DNA from: Dromaius novaehollandiae
Taxonomy: Eukaryota > Chordata > Aves > Casuariiformes > Dromaiidae
Direction of reading: 5' to 3'
NCBI RefSeq assembly: GCF_036370855.1
Contig: NC_088100.1
Location: 130,719,585-130,783,584, forward strand
Length of the DNA stretch: 64,000 nucleotides
The translations under genes and the position numbers were made by a program. Under the pieces are notes generated by a model, which saw nothing but the letters and a program-made list of their open reading frames with translations, was not told the DNA's origin and made no database searches. Within the stretch, counting starts at the first letter, position 1; the number at the start of each line of letters is the position of its first letter. Below are positions 33,130 through 44,609 of the stretch, in pieces.

Positions 33130-35215
33130 GATACGATTTGAGGCACTCAATTTTGGGGCACAATTTGCTGCGTGAAGCAACCAGGGAGTTGTGCATCTTG
33201 CTGGCTGTCGCTTGGGACGTGATGGGGCACCGTGTCGTTTGGCCTGGGGAGTGGTAATAGCATGACGGGAGGGACTGCCGAATTTACCCTGAAGAGGGAT
33301 AAACGAGTTTGGAGGAAATAAGGAGCAGAAGTAAGAAAAGCATAGCCAGTTTCAGAAAAATTTAGCTTAGGCAAATTGGGCAGAATCAGGCCGAGCTCTT
33401 TTAATGGACCCTCTCAGTTTTCCTCGTGAAGTCCTAGTTTGCAGCATTGCACGGCTTCCTGGTGGGCCACGGATCTGGGACGGGAAGAGGGGGTCGGAGC
33501 TGGGGGGGTTATTAGGTGAACCGGAGATTGCCGAAAACCCAGCAGAGAGGTTGTAGCAAGGGACAGCCACAGGAGGAACTGCTGAGACGGGAGAAGGGAC
33601 AGCAAGGCGTGGGGAGCCTTTAGAGGGCAGTAAGTTCCTTCGGAGGGGGAAAAAAGAGAAGAAGTGTGTGGCAGGTAGAACATGGGACAGGGTGCTTGAG
33701 TGGGAGACGGAGGGCAATTGTGAAGATTTTTGGCCAGGGGGGTTGACAAGCCTCCAGACAGCAGCTATCTTCTGCAAAGCTGCCTGGTTGCTGGTAGTGC
33801 CATGTGGCCTAGCACGGTGGAGCAGGTCAACGGCATCGCTTGCTCATAAGCTTAAGTGAATCGTAGGTGTGTAATAAATATGTTTCTGCTTGGCTCCTGC
33901 CCAGATCCTGATGGAAATTTGGTGTTATCTGTCTTTTAAACTCTGGATGGCATGTTCCACAGTCTGGTGTATAAATAAGGAATCAGTCAAACAAAAAAAC
34001 CTTAAAACCTTGAAATACTACAGTGCACATGCTTGCTCCATTAAATGCCTACCCCATGGCACAGTGGGCAGCTACTCTCCCCCGCAGGCCCCACCAAACC
34101 CACCTGCCCCAAGCAGAAGAGTCACAAAGTCGCCCTCTGCTCTCCCGGCTACGGCCACCACCACGACCATGCTCTCGGCTAATTCTCTCTTTCCGAAAAC
34201 TTTCACTCCCAGGCAAGTGGGGATGGGGCAGCTCGTACCAATCTGGAAGATAGTTCTGGTTTTATTTAGCCAGATTAGCAATTTGTTTCTGAATTTTGCC
34301 TCTTATCACCATGATGAAACCTTTGCATTTTATTTGACACATCTGTCTCGGGGAAGGAGGTGCATCTGTACCTTGCGTGTTACCTGGAACATACGGCAAG
34401 TCGGGGACCCTTAGTGTTGCCTGCTTCAAGCGTGCAGAGTTATGATTTCATCAAGGAATATTAAGGATTTTGCAGACGAGTTACTGAGTATTAGAATATT
34501 CACTGCTCCATCAGAAGATACTTCTATACCATCATTCATTAATCATTTGCCCTATTGTGACTATAATGTGAGGTCATGTTCCAGGTTTCTGCGTTTCGTT
34601 TCTGTCAGTCCGACTGCTTTTATACTTTAATGACTGAACAACGCAGACTAACATGATGTTGCACATCAGCGTTCAGCCCTGCCAACTGGTCCTCGTTGGT
34701 TGGTTTTGACTGAAAACCATGGGAGAAATCTGAAGTGAGAAAGCCTACAAATGTAAAAGCAGGACGTAATGCACTGTACTTGCTTTGCTGTCTTATCCGT
34801 GGGTCTCCGCTTCCTAAGTATGTTTCATATAATTACTACATTACATTTTTAATTATGTTTGTTTTCCTTTTTGCGTTGCCCATATCTTACATTTCTTCCT
34901 CAGAGTATATACTACCCCAGCAACATCCACATTTATAATTACAGAAGATAAAGTTATAATATTCCTGAGGCAAAACTGCATTTTAACAACTGTGCTAATG
35001 TGGAAAACAACTTGTGCAGAATAAATATGCCCTACAATTAGTGGTATGCCGACATTTTTCATGGTTACCTTACATATAAATAAACTCAAGCCACTGACAT
35101 TTTTCCCGAGGGCTTTTATCTCTGCAGCCCAAAAATCTGCAGACAGATTTGTTGTAAGTAACACTACCACCGTAATAAGTTTGAGAAGCCATTATTTTTT
35201 CCAAGTCGTCTGCTT
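33130..35215. other. Gene-free unique sequence
   Basis: No gene supported; the 174-codon plus frame at 33890-34414 shows no recognised domain or conserved spacing. A run of G tracts at 33477-33508 could form a G-quadruplex. The part 34750-35200 is AT-rich and may contain regulatory DNA. Confidence 0.5.
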
Positions 35216-35219
35216 TCGC

Positions 35220-35480
35220 ATCTGCGCCGCTCCGGGCCAGTCCCGCGGTCCCGGTAGCATGGGGACGGCGAGCGCAGCGGCCTCGGGAGCCGCTCCAGAC
35301 CCGCCGACGAGACCGGAGCCCAGCTCGCCCCGCTGCGCTTGCTTTGCCTTAGACGGCTGCTCTCGTCAGACGAACTACCTCGCCCCGACCCCAGTCGCTG
35401 AGCCAGGCAAGCTTCCGTGGATGCCGGGCTGGAAGGAGCCGCCTCGAGCGTGCAGCAGGGCTCCCGAGGAAGGGCTACTG
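35220..35480. promoter_or_regulatory. Small CpG-rich patch
   Basis: CpG-dense stretch (CATCTGCGCCGCTCCGGG, CCGCGGTCCCGGTAGC, GACGGCGAGCGCAGCGGCCT) in AT-leaning surroundings. Frames of 108-165 codons overlap it on both strands without recognisable domains. It may be a short CpG island. Confidence 0.4.
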
Positions 35481-35484
35481 TCCC

Positions 35485-35735
35485 CCCCAAAAATGTTACT
35501 TGGAGAAGCCAAGCTCAAGGAAATCCCCAGGGCCACCACCTGATGTGTTCTTGCTTCAGCAAAGGGCATGTATGTGAAATAACGACGGGGCTGCCGTCTC
35601 CCAGTAAACGCATGCACGCGCATGCACTGCTCTTCTGCAGACCCTCAGGGCTTTGCAAAGCCCGGATGCCACCTCGGGAAGAGCGCAGTGGTATCTTAAA
35701 GCTAGTCCTTCGGGTGATGTTAAATTCTACTGGGA
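35485..35735. other. Gene-free unique sequence
   Basis: No feature seen between the CpG-rich patch and the A-rich tract. Confidence 0.4.
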
Positions 35736-35740
35736 TTACC

Positions 35741-35775
35741 AAAAATAAAAAAATAAAAATAAAAAAAAAGAGGAA
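35741..35775. repeat. A-rich (AAAAATA)n-like tract
   Basis: About 35 bases of A with four interspersed T, ending in AAAAAAAAAGAGG. It is low-complexity sequence with no TSD-like flanks noticed. Confidence 0.85.
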
Positions 35776-35779
35776 AACA

Positions 35780-38310
35780 GAGCTGGGCAAAACCGTTCGG
35801 GGGAGAAGGTGAGCCCAACCATAAATGAACGGGCTCGCACAGCACCGAAAAAGAAAAGCATACAGGAGTGGTTTATTTACTGTAAAATTCAGCCTAAGGC
35901 AGCAGATTTAAAACTGATCAGCCTGCTACAAACATATTATATTGGTTTCGTATTTATTTATTGTGCAGCCCTTTAGTTTTATTTATTGACTGTCATTCCC
36001 TACTGTACTGCAGGCAAGGCTGTCACTGTATTTTCTTTAAACTTTCACAATAAATTTATAAACATGAAAAAAATGTGGCCATCACATATTTTTCTCCTGT
36101 GTTTTTCAGACACTTCGGCTTTTGTAGAAGTAATACTGGTTGTTTACTTGATTCTGACGATGAAAAAACCCTAGGTGCTTCCTAGTTTCAGATGTTTTGT
36201 GTGATTGTAAAACAGAAAGAAACCAGTTTGGACTCAGAACTAGCTACTGCAAACAATCTGTTGCTGATATAGTCTAATTGCTAGTGATATTTTGAGAAAA
36301 CAATTAAATTGGAAGTGGGGTTACTTTGGTGTTTATGGTCTGTGACAGCTTCTTTTGGAAACAGACTCTAAAAACTGCCGAACTGAAGCTGTGATGATGT
36401 GCAAATAATACTTATCATAAATATAGAGCCAGCCGGGAAAGGGTGAGTTATGAAACCGGCAGGAACTCACCCGGTAGAAATGTGAAGATGGGCAATGAGT
36501 CGTTATGCAGGTAGAAGTGGGTCCTTCCACGCAGCTGTATTTACGCCTGGTGATGTTGCTGCCACCCCCTTACTTTGCTTACTTTGAGGCTGTGTAGGTG
36601 CACGCTGGGTGGGAGCTGAAGAGGAGCTAAGGTCCTGAGGCAGGAATTGCATTGCTGGAGGGAAAGGTACCGTGTATTGGAAGAAATGCATTGGAACCAC
36701 TTGTGTTCCACGTGGAGTGTAACAGCTCAAGGGAAAAACCTGGGCAAAATTCCCATGGATTTCCCCACATCCAGGTTTTCACTGCCGGTTGTCACTGTGA
36801 TTAGTTCAAGGTGTAAACAGACATGCCCTCTGCAAACAGCTGTGCTGAAAGCGGAGGTTACCACCTACCACCGTGACTCCCGGCTGTTCTTTATCACCCT
36901 CTGCTGGAAAACACTGTGTCCTCCCATCCAGCGGCAACACCGCTCGCCCAAGCCGGCCCGACCCTCTTTTAGGCTCCAATAGACCATTCTTCAAAACCCT
37001 GCTGTAGAAACGATGCTGTTTGTGTGCAGGCTTCCACCTGAGGCAGCCACTGGAAGCAAGCCGGGAAGTGACTGAAAGATTCGCCAAAAACATCGGGAAG
37101 ACTTCGTATAAGCCGGTCATGAAGTTGGGGCAGGAATATTGCCTTGAGTCCTAGTCATCACGTCCCCTCTGAGCTGTGGCAGAAATGGCACCAAAGAGGA
37201 AAAGAGGCTGCCCTGCTTAGAGAGATGACAATTTTGGGTCTAAAGAAGCCAAATTGCAGATCTGATTCTTATTGCTGAACGTGGCACCGTGGCGGGAGAT
37301 CTGCCCTGGCCCCGGCCCCGGCCCCAAGCTGTCCTGGTCTTTGGCAAGGGCCGAAGCAGCACACTCTGCTAGCAGCCGGGCTGGTCCGCGGCGTTAAGGA
37401 CTCCGAGAGCCACAGAGAAGTCATGCAGCTTTGGAAACCTCTGGGTATTGTTTCTGTACTCTTGTTTGTTGAGCCATAGAGGTCACATTCGCAAAACTTC
37501 TCCCTTGTGCCAGAAAGTCTAGAAAATACCCCTTTATATTCTCTTATGAAAACACCAATGCTCACAAAATCTTATGGCTCCGGAAGCTGGAGATTTAGCA
37601 AAAGCATCGACTTCTGTCTAAGTAGAAACGAAAGCAGATGAGGAGCTTCAACAGCGAGAGGTAGCGTCTCATGAGCTCTCTCCTTTTTGCCCTCTATGCA
37701 GAACTGCTCACATCAAGACCTTAAAACCCCTCTGTAAATGCTGTTTGCATGCGAGCAGATGGTATTTCATTGTCTTTTGCTACTGATCTTGAGTTATCAG
37801 CCTTTATAATGAAAATGCCAATTCAGCCTTGAATGCTCTGCTGTAACTCTACCAGGACCAGTATAATGAACACACCATATATATTGAATATTTATTATGG
37901 TACTGTGCATATTATTTATTGTATAGGCAACATATTTTGTAGGTGAAAAATGATACCTTATCTAAGTCAATGAGCATAACCAGGAAAAATACAGCAGAGT
38001 AATCATGTGATTCATAATTGACATCTGCTCTCCAAAGGGTTGGACAGAATCTGAATTTTCAGCGTAAGCTCGAAATGCTCTTCTGTTTCCTGGTGTGGGC
38101 ATAACTGTGCCACCGCTCTTTCTGGCAGGTCCATCAGTCTTTGGTAGTTCCATAATTCCCTGGGTGCAGAGGAAAGCTGTGACAGCGCATGCTGAAAATA
38201 TTTCAAGAAGTTACAAAAAGCACTGATGTTTTTCAGTGTCCAGAAATGAGACAAGGAAATACTTTTTCTGTCCAAAATGCTAATGAAGACCAGCCCATGA
38301 GTATCCTTAG
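35780..38310. other. Gene-free sequence with AT-rich candidate blocks
   Basis: No gene. 35930-36170 and 37720-37960 are AT-rich high-complexity blocks (CATATATATTGAATATTTAT, TGCATATTATTTATTGTATA) that look like non-coding regulatory DNA. A 9-bp inverted repeat AAAACCTGG/CCAGGTTTT spans 36735-36779. Three GGCCCC-like units lie near 37312-37326. Confidence 0.45.
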
Positions 38311-38311
38311 G

Positions 38312-38336
38312 GTATTCATAGATTCACAGAGGATTT
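38312..38336 (-). mobile_element. Possible CR1 terminal piece
   Basis: TATTCATAGATTCACAGAGG resembles the terminal octamer repeats of CR1 read in reverse. Nothing convincing follows beyond the TG tract, so this may be chance. Confidence 0.2.
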
Positions 38337-38340
38337 TTAT

Positions 38341-38380
38341 ATGTGTGTGTGTGTGCATGTGCGTGTGAGTATGCATGTAT
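38341..38380. repeat. (TG)n microsatellite
   Basis: Seven uninterrupted TG units at 38342-38355, then degenerate TG/CA-rich sequence. It is low complexity only. Confidence 0.9.
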
Positions 38381-38384
38381 ATGG

Positions 38385-39010
38385 ATATAGAGATACAATT
38401 TATGGGAAACATTAATATGTCACACTTCTGCTCTGATTTCACCACTGTTTACATTCACCGTGCAGCCTGGATGTTGTCAGACCAGGGTGACCTCTGCAGC
38501 CTCACTCCCTCCAGCATTTACGCTTATGGTAAATTCTAGTCTAAAAACTGACTTTGCAAAAGTGTCCTTTCCTTCCCAGCATGCTGGTTCCTTGCGTGGA
38601 TTTGGAGCAACACGTGCTCAAACTTCCAACCCACAATTATTTGGGGGAGGGGGTTGGTTGGTTTTACCGCTTCTGCTTGTACTGGTCCTGAGAAGCTTTT
38701 GGTGTGGTGGGAGCCCGACTGCATGCAGTTTCTTTTGGTAGGTTATCTCATCAACCAACTTACTGATTGCATTTCTGGCAGGTTTAGTCTACTAATGGGG
38801 TACACAGGCATCAGTGAGCAGTTCGCTGGAAGAGAAGAGGGTTCCAAAAATTTCACAGAAACTATATAGGAGGTGAAGTCCTATCTGGTCTACAGAAACT
38901 TGTTTAAAGGAAATAGAGCTGAAGGGATTTGAAGAAATGGAGTTGAATGAAACGAGTAGTTCAACAAGCACCACAGCTTATGACATTCTCCCTTCTCTGA
39001 CTTTACTTTC
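38385..39010. other. Gene-free unique sequence
   Basis: No gene or repeat recognised. Contains a short G run near 38642-38655. Confidence 0.45.
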
Positions 39011-39014
39011 TTGC

Positions 39015-39118
39015 TCTTGTGGATTCATTAGTGTCTAATACTGTGGCTGAGCTGAGCATGCAGCTTCTCCTTCAGTGGTGGCACTAAGTTGCATCTTTTT
39101 TCCTCAGTTCAGCTCATG
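39015..39118 (-). pseudogene. Possible relic of a C2H2 zinc finger
   Basis: On the minus strand the sequence aligns without gaps to one finger of a KRAB-type C2H2 array: KEKLHAQLSHSIRH**IH against GKSFSQSSHLIRHQRIH, keeping both zinc-binding histidines. Just upstream, in a shifted frame, HELN*GKK resembles the linker HQRIHTGEKP with one codon missing. The two cysteines are not preserved and stops interrupt, so any gene is long dead. Only one finger is seen; a lucky match cannot be excluded. Confidence 0.4.
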
Positions 39119-39119
39119 T

Positions 39120-40595
39120 CTTCCTGGACTTTTTAGGAACTTAATATACTTCAGAGCTACACCACGGCACCTGCTTGAGTTGAAACAGGCTTGCAGTTAA
39201 AATGCTGCCCAGGGGTGACAGGACTGACAAACCGGCAAACCACCATCGCGAGAATCTTAGTTCCTCGCTCTCAAAGCAGACTAAACCAGGCTAAAAAGAA
39301 CTACCTCTTTTTCTTGAAACTTAGCTTTATTGGTAGCCAGTCGGTGGGTCACAGTTAATGTGACACCTCGTGATCCCACTCTTGGTGGTCTATTTTCAGG
39401 AGTGACATGTGCATGTGGGGGGGCTTATTTTCATCTCTAGTCCTTGTGGGCATCAGTCAGAAAGAAATACGAAGTTGTTGCAGCCGGTCGCATGCCGGCT
39501 GTGATACGGCACCCTGCGCATGTGGCAGGGAGGGACAAAAGAGGGAAGAGGAAGGAATGATGAAGGGTTTATCAGTGTAAACAGCAACCATGAAGTGTCA
39601 GGATTTTCTGACAACTCTCCAAATTACCTTATCGACAGTATCTAGAGACCAGCCCACATCTTATTGGCATTGCTTCACTTCAGGAACGCAGCCAAGATAG
39701 TCTTTGCATCTGCGCACGTCTTTCTTGTCAAAGCATTTTTTCTAGACAGATTAGAGTCTGTTTATAGATACTTAAAAGCAATAGCTGAAGAGAACAGAGG
39801 CTTGCCACTTTGATATGCAGAAGACTACAAATTTTATATAGATATAGGGGAGGGTCTAATCCTGCTCTCACTGAAGCCCTCTGGAAGATTCCCAGCAACT
39901 GTGCAGAGACTTTGAATTACATCCAGGTTTTTTTGGGGTTTTTTTCCCTCTTGCAAAATGTCAAGAATAAATATTTTGATTCAGAATGGCACTGTGGTGC
40001 CTCGTGGGACTGCAGTCCAGGTATTAGTACTTTTTGAAGTGTTTCAGATCTTCTGACTTGTACAAGCTCAATGCAAGGACTGTGTCAGCAATCAGTGCTT
40101 CATACCAAATGATAAAATACGTTTTCTGATCATGCAGCCCCCATCTACCCAGAGTACCAAAGCACAGAGCAAAAACCATCCCAAACATCAAATCTTTTCT
40201 CAGCTTTGCCATATCGAGAAGCTCCATTCAGGAGGAGATGAGTGGTTTTAATGCGAGGGCATCGTTGTGCCTTATCTTTGCTCGTGCTTCGTCTTTAGCT
40301 CGGCTGCCCTTGCCCCAGGAGTGCTGGGAGGAGTTTGCTGCCAAGCAGAGCGGGGGACCACTCTGCTGAGCGCAGAAGGAAAACAGGCTTGTGCGTAGTG
40401 TCTGCAAGAAAAGCCACTTAAAAGAAGTGTTGAATTTTAATGAAAGTGGCTCATAACGTGTAGCAGAATGCTGTTTTGTGTAAGTGAACTTGCTTATGTC
40501 TAGCCTGTGAGCTGTTGTGAAGCCTCGTATTATATATATATCATGGGAGTCAGTGTGCCTTGAACCACTGTTCTGATATTCATTCTTCTTTATAT
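39120..40595. other. Gene-free sequence
   Basis: No gene. At 39853-39880 AGGGTCTAATCCTGCTCTCA followed by CTGAAGCC resembles a sauropsid repeat (CCTGATCCTGCTCTCATTGAAGTCAATGGG). The minus frames of 67 and 141 codons around 40.0-40.65 kb have no recognised domain. Confidence 0.45.
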
Positions 40596-40599
40596 AACT

Positions 40600-40862
40600 C
40601 AGCAGGTGTGCGTACATACAGATAGAAATGTACTGATATATGCACACATGCATGCTGCATATTACTGCATATACATGCTATGCTTATGTATGTACATGTA
40701 TGTGCTTATGCCTACATACATGCATGTTTTTGCAAGACAATACACAAGACTTATTAAGAAAAATCTATATATAATACTGATGTATAATGAAATATAATAA
40801 ATATATATATAGTGTACATTTGGAGGGGCTTGCATACATACAGTTGTATGCATGATACATTT
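40600..40862. repeat. Low-complexity ATGC/ACAT-rich and TA-rich tract
   Basis: Degenerate alternation of TACATA, TGCATG and TATG words (for example GCACACATGCATGCTGCAT and TTATGTATGTACATGTATGT), then ATATATATAT near 40797-40811. Many short palindromes result from it. It looks like a decayed dinucleotide array. Confidence 0.65.
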
Positions 40863-40864
40863 CT

Positions 40865-43055
40865 AGAAATATTGTACCTTTTCAGATCACATAGGATGAG
40901 CCAGATTAGATAATTTTGGTATCGGAAAATTATTACAAAGCAAATCAGCACAACCAAGCTATCCTCCTCGTGTATGTGAAAATGTAAAAAGGAATGCCTT
41001 GGGGACTCCGTGACCAGCTTCCCCAGGAGCCTTTCCGTGGTGGTGCCCTCAGCACACACTTAGGCATGTCCTTGACGTGATGGTCTTGAGCTTGCAGAAG
41101 GGACCAGCCTGCCTCGCTGGAGCGGACGGGGCTGCAGCTCGTCCCTCGCAGCACTGCTAACACGTGCCGGACTCAATCCCGCTCCTCTCTGGCAGTGAAA
41201 AGGATCTCAGCCTACATCAGATTTAGGTACTTTCGACAGTTTTAAAATGAATCATTGGTTAATAGTCATAGCTACTAAATGCTTCTAATGTACTTATTAT
41301 CACATCATTTAAGCATCCAGAATGATGTTGGGAAACATCAGTCTCTTGCCAAAAGAATCTAAACTACATTCTCTGGCTTCAGCGTAAGTTGCTTCCTGGG
41401 GCTAATACACCTTGATGACTATCTTCCAGGTGAAGTGAAACCCACAATAAAACAAAGACCTCATCCTGACGAAAAGATAGAGCAATATTTGTCCTGATTT
41501 CTGCTGGCAGTTGTTTCATGCTGCTTGGAACGGCTGGTGCCTTGCTCCTGTGAACTGAACCTCATTCAGAGAAAAAACATGGCAATGGTGATAAATATCA
41601 ATGAGAAAATTAATAATGCTTCTAGAGATCGAATGGGCATATCTAGCTTTGGCTGCATCACCCAACATGGTAAAGCTGAGCCTGATTTTCACAGGGCTAC
41701 ACCCAAAATGCCAAACAAGTTGCAGCTCCAGGGCCCGAGAAGGCGGCAGGGGTTGCCAAACTAGGTGCTCTACCTGTCCCTAAAAGTGACAAGCAGAAGC
41801 CGCTCGCAGCATCCTGTGGGCTCCAGTGAATGGAGTGGGGAAGCTGGTGCTCCTCAGTCTCATCCATAGCTATTCGGTGACCAAAACGCTGGGTGTCTCA
41901 CAGAACAGCACTGTGCGATCCCCTACGATTCCTGGTGGTTTGCGGCCCATTCGTTTTGTCAAACCCTTCGCTTTGGGGAGGGGGGAAAGCACATCCCTGC
42001 CAAAGCAACACGGGATGCTCGTTGCTGCAGACAGGATCACAGAGGGGGTGCTGGGCTGTTTCTCAATGCTTTTCATATGCCCTTCTTCCATGAGAGAGAA
42101 AAAAACGAGGGGTGTCCTAAGTGCCAACACTGAAGGAAAAAGAGAAAGATGGAAAAAAGCACACACACATCTGTAGCTGATTTAACTGTATAAATAAATT
42201 GTAGGTTCCTTCAGCACTCCCAGCACAAATAATGAAATGGTGCATTTGGGTTCTAAGACACCACTGGCCAAAAAAATATAGATAGATATGCGAGAGAGAG
42301 AACGTATGCCTGTGTGTATATGTATATATTCATGACATGTATCTATTTGCCCTACACCGTATGTTTATCATTTTTGTCCCCTACGCAATTACAAATTCAT
42401 TAATAATCATGCAACTGAAACAGGAACGCAGGGCCTGGAAGCTGGACGGGGCTTTGAGGCAGCCCGCACGTGCAGCAAGTGTGGGGTTGGCGTGTTGGGC
42501 TGGTTTTATTTCTAGACACACCTCAGCAGTTTGAAGACAGCGCGATGCAATTACCCCGGCCGCAAAATGTTCTGCAGGAACCCTAAGGTCCTCGAGGAGC
42601 CGGGGGTCTCACGGCCAGGAGCTGCTGAAGTCTCTCTGGCGTGCCTGCCAGCAACCACCCCCTTCCCACGCAGCCCCAAGCCGCTGAGATTGGACCAGCC
42701 GACTGGGGGATGCATCTCCCCTAGCTAACGACCTGCTTCTCTCCCCGAGAGCCCATGCAGCGGAGGCTGGGTGGATGGATGCTGGCATTCAGGGCTTGAA
42801 AAATGCTCCGTACCCCTCTTAAAAAATCCCTGCCGATGCCAAGAACCTGCCATCCATATTCAGCCAAAGCTCCCTTGGCACTTTTGTCTGAGAAAGTATG
42901 AAGACATCAAGCCTTACATGGATTAGATTATTATTTTGTTTTGTTGTGTTGTCATTTTATGAGGCAATCAAGGCCTGTTGACTGGTGCTGCTGGGCTGGT
43001 CCTTTTCTTAAGCTGAGCTCCATGGAGGTAGCGTTAATACAAAACCCGAGAGGGG
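40865..43055. other. Gene-free sequence
   Basis: No gene. 41215-41345 is AT-rich and enhancer-like (TTTTAAAATGAATCATTGGT; CTTATTATCACATCATTTAA). 42278-42330 is a short low-complexity tract with GATA, GA and TATG units. Frames on both strands near 41.8-42.2 kb match nothing known. Confidence 0.45.
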
Positions 43056-43057
43056 TC

Positions 43058-43455
43058 CGCGGGTGCAGACGTGAAGCGGCATTAAAATGTCTTGATCCCA
43101 CCGTCTCTGCCTCAGCCTTCTTCACCCAGACGTCGGATCCCGCGAAGGCCAACGCGCGTCTCGGCTCCCCGGGAGCGCAGGGGCTGCTGTAGCTCCCCCT
43201 CTTCTCGCATGCTGACCCACACGCCTTGCAAACGCACGTTCGGTTTTAAAGCGTGGTCCAGGGACGGTGGAGACACGCCTGTGCCCAGAGGCAGCCGGGC
43301 CTGTCCTTCGCCTCCCGGCTGTGGGATGCAGCAGCTGAGGCTCCCGACACCAGTCCTGCCCCACGCACCAGGGCTGCATCCCAAGCGACCCGACGGTTCT
43401 GCAGCGCGAGGGGCAACTGCAGAGATCACCCGGGGCAGCGGTGATGCCAACAACG
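43058..43455. promoter_or_regulatory. CpG-rich patch
   Basis: About 400 bp of raised GC and CpG (GGTCCGCGGGTGCAGACG, CCCGCGAAGGCCAACGCGCG). Five overlapping frames of 63-147 codons on both strands reflect rare stops. No domain was recognised. It may be a small CpG island. Confidence 0.4.
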
Positions 43456-43459
43456 GCAG

Positions 43460-44570
43460 CTCTGCCCAGCCCCTTCTGACCCAGCTGTGTGAAAAGAGAC
43501 TGCAGCAACACTGCAGAGAGGAAATGGGGATTTGAAAATGCTTTTAATTTACTTACCGACATGGTACGTGGCCACTAAGCAAATGGCCTGTGGACGTTAT
43601 TGCTACTGCTCTGCAACGGCATTTACGGCAGAGCTGCTTCGGCATGGAGCAGCACATGCGTCTGCTGCCTTGTGCCAGGACTTATGCCAATACAGGGCAA
43701 TTTATGCGACATTGCAACCTTGTATTTTGTTTTGGTTTTGTCATAGGCTGCTGGCAGATACGGTGCTATTCCCTTAGCCTATTATGAGTGTACACTGAGC
43801 CGTTCTCAGCCAGTTGGAAGTTTTCCACAGGATGGTACTCAGCCCAGTTGCTTGCAGACTGCGCGTAATTGAAACAGGGCACGGATCCTCCCAGGGAAGG
43901 AAGATGTAAGCCAAAAAAGCAGGCCAGGGTAGAACAAGGTATTTAATACACAAATAAGAAGTTGTTTCATAAATATCTTACAAAAACTGTAATTTACTTC
44001 ACAATATTTTAGCAGATTATCTTAATGCAAACAGCAGATGTATGTGGGAACGACAAGACAAATGTTCAGCAAAATTAAAGTTATTCATGTGCAGTCACAC
44101 AGGGAATATTTGCATGATATTTCACTAATTGCTCCAAAATTTGACTTGTAGCAAATAAACAAACAGGGGAAAAAATAAACCAGCAAAAAGATTAGCCCCA
44201 GGCTTCTCTGCCTCTCTTTTTACGGTCTCAGTCTTCTTCAACTGCTCGACTTTTTCTCTGGAAACCTGATGTTATTTCCCAGTCTCCCAATCACTCTTCT
44301 CAAGCCCATTAGCCTTCTGCAGACACTCACAGCTTTCCCTTGGTAACCAGATTTCTTCCAAAAGGGCTTGATTTGCCCCTTTCCTTTGAGTCCAAATGCC
44401 CTTGCTCGCTCTTTGAGTCGGTTTGCTCCAGTTCCTGAACTAAAGGCATTTATGGATAGGCTGCAGTACCTGAGCGCAGTTTCAAAACGTCAGCTAGCCT
44501 TAAGCATGTGGGGGAAATGCTTTGCTATTTTAGCTAATTCAGAGATTGCAATAGGTAGGATTAGCAATAC
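43460..44570. other. Gene-free sequence
   Basis: No gene. 43935-44175 is AT-rich, high-complexity DNA (ACAAAAACTGTAATTTACTT, AAATTAAAGTTATTCATGTG) that could be a conserved element. Confidence 0.4.
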
Positions 44571-44576
44571 AGAAGG

Positions 44577-44602
44577 AAAAAAAAAAAAAAAAAAAAAAAA
44601 AA
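44577..44602. repeat. Poly(A), 26 bases
   Basis: A pure run of A. I looked for flanking target-site duplications and found none convincing, so a retrocopy is not supported. The lysine run in the open frame crossing it is a translation of this tract. Confidence 0.95.
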
Positions 44603-44609
44603 GCAAAAG

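Noticed and set aside
33890..34414. 174-codon plus-strand frame as a gene
   Set aside because: No recognised domain or conserved spacing; likely chance.
38312..38336. CR1 terminal octamers as a confident element
   Set aside because: Only about 20 bases match; nothing further fits, so it was kept at very low confidence.
40600..40860. Palindrome-rich ATGC tract as a replication origin or recombination site
   Set aside because: The palindromes are a by-product of alternating dinucleotide composition.
44577..44602. Poly(A) as the tail of a retrocopy
   Set aside because: No target-site duplication or recognisable insert body was found upstream.
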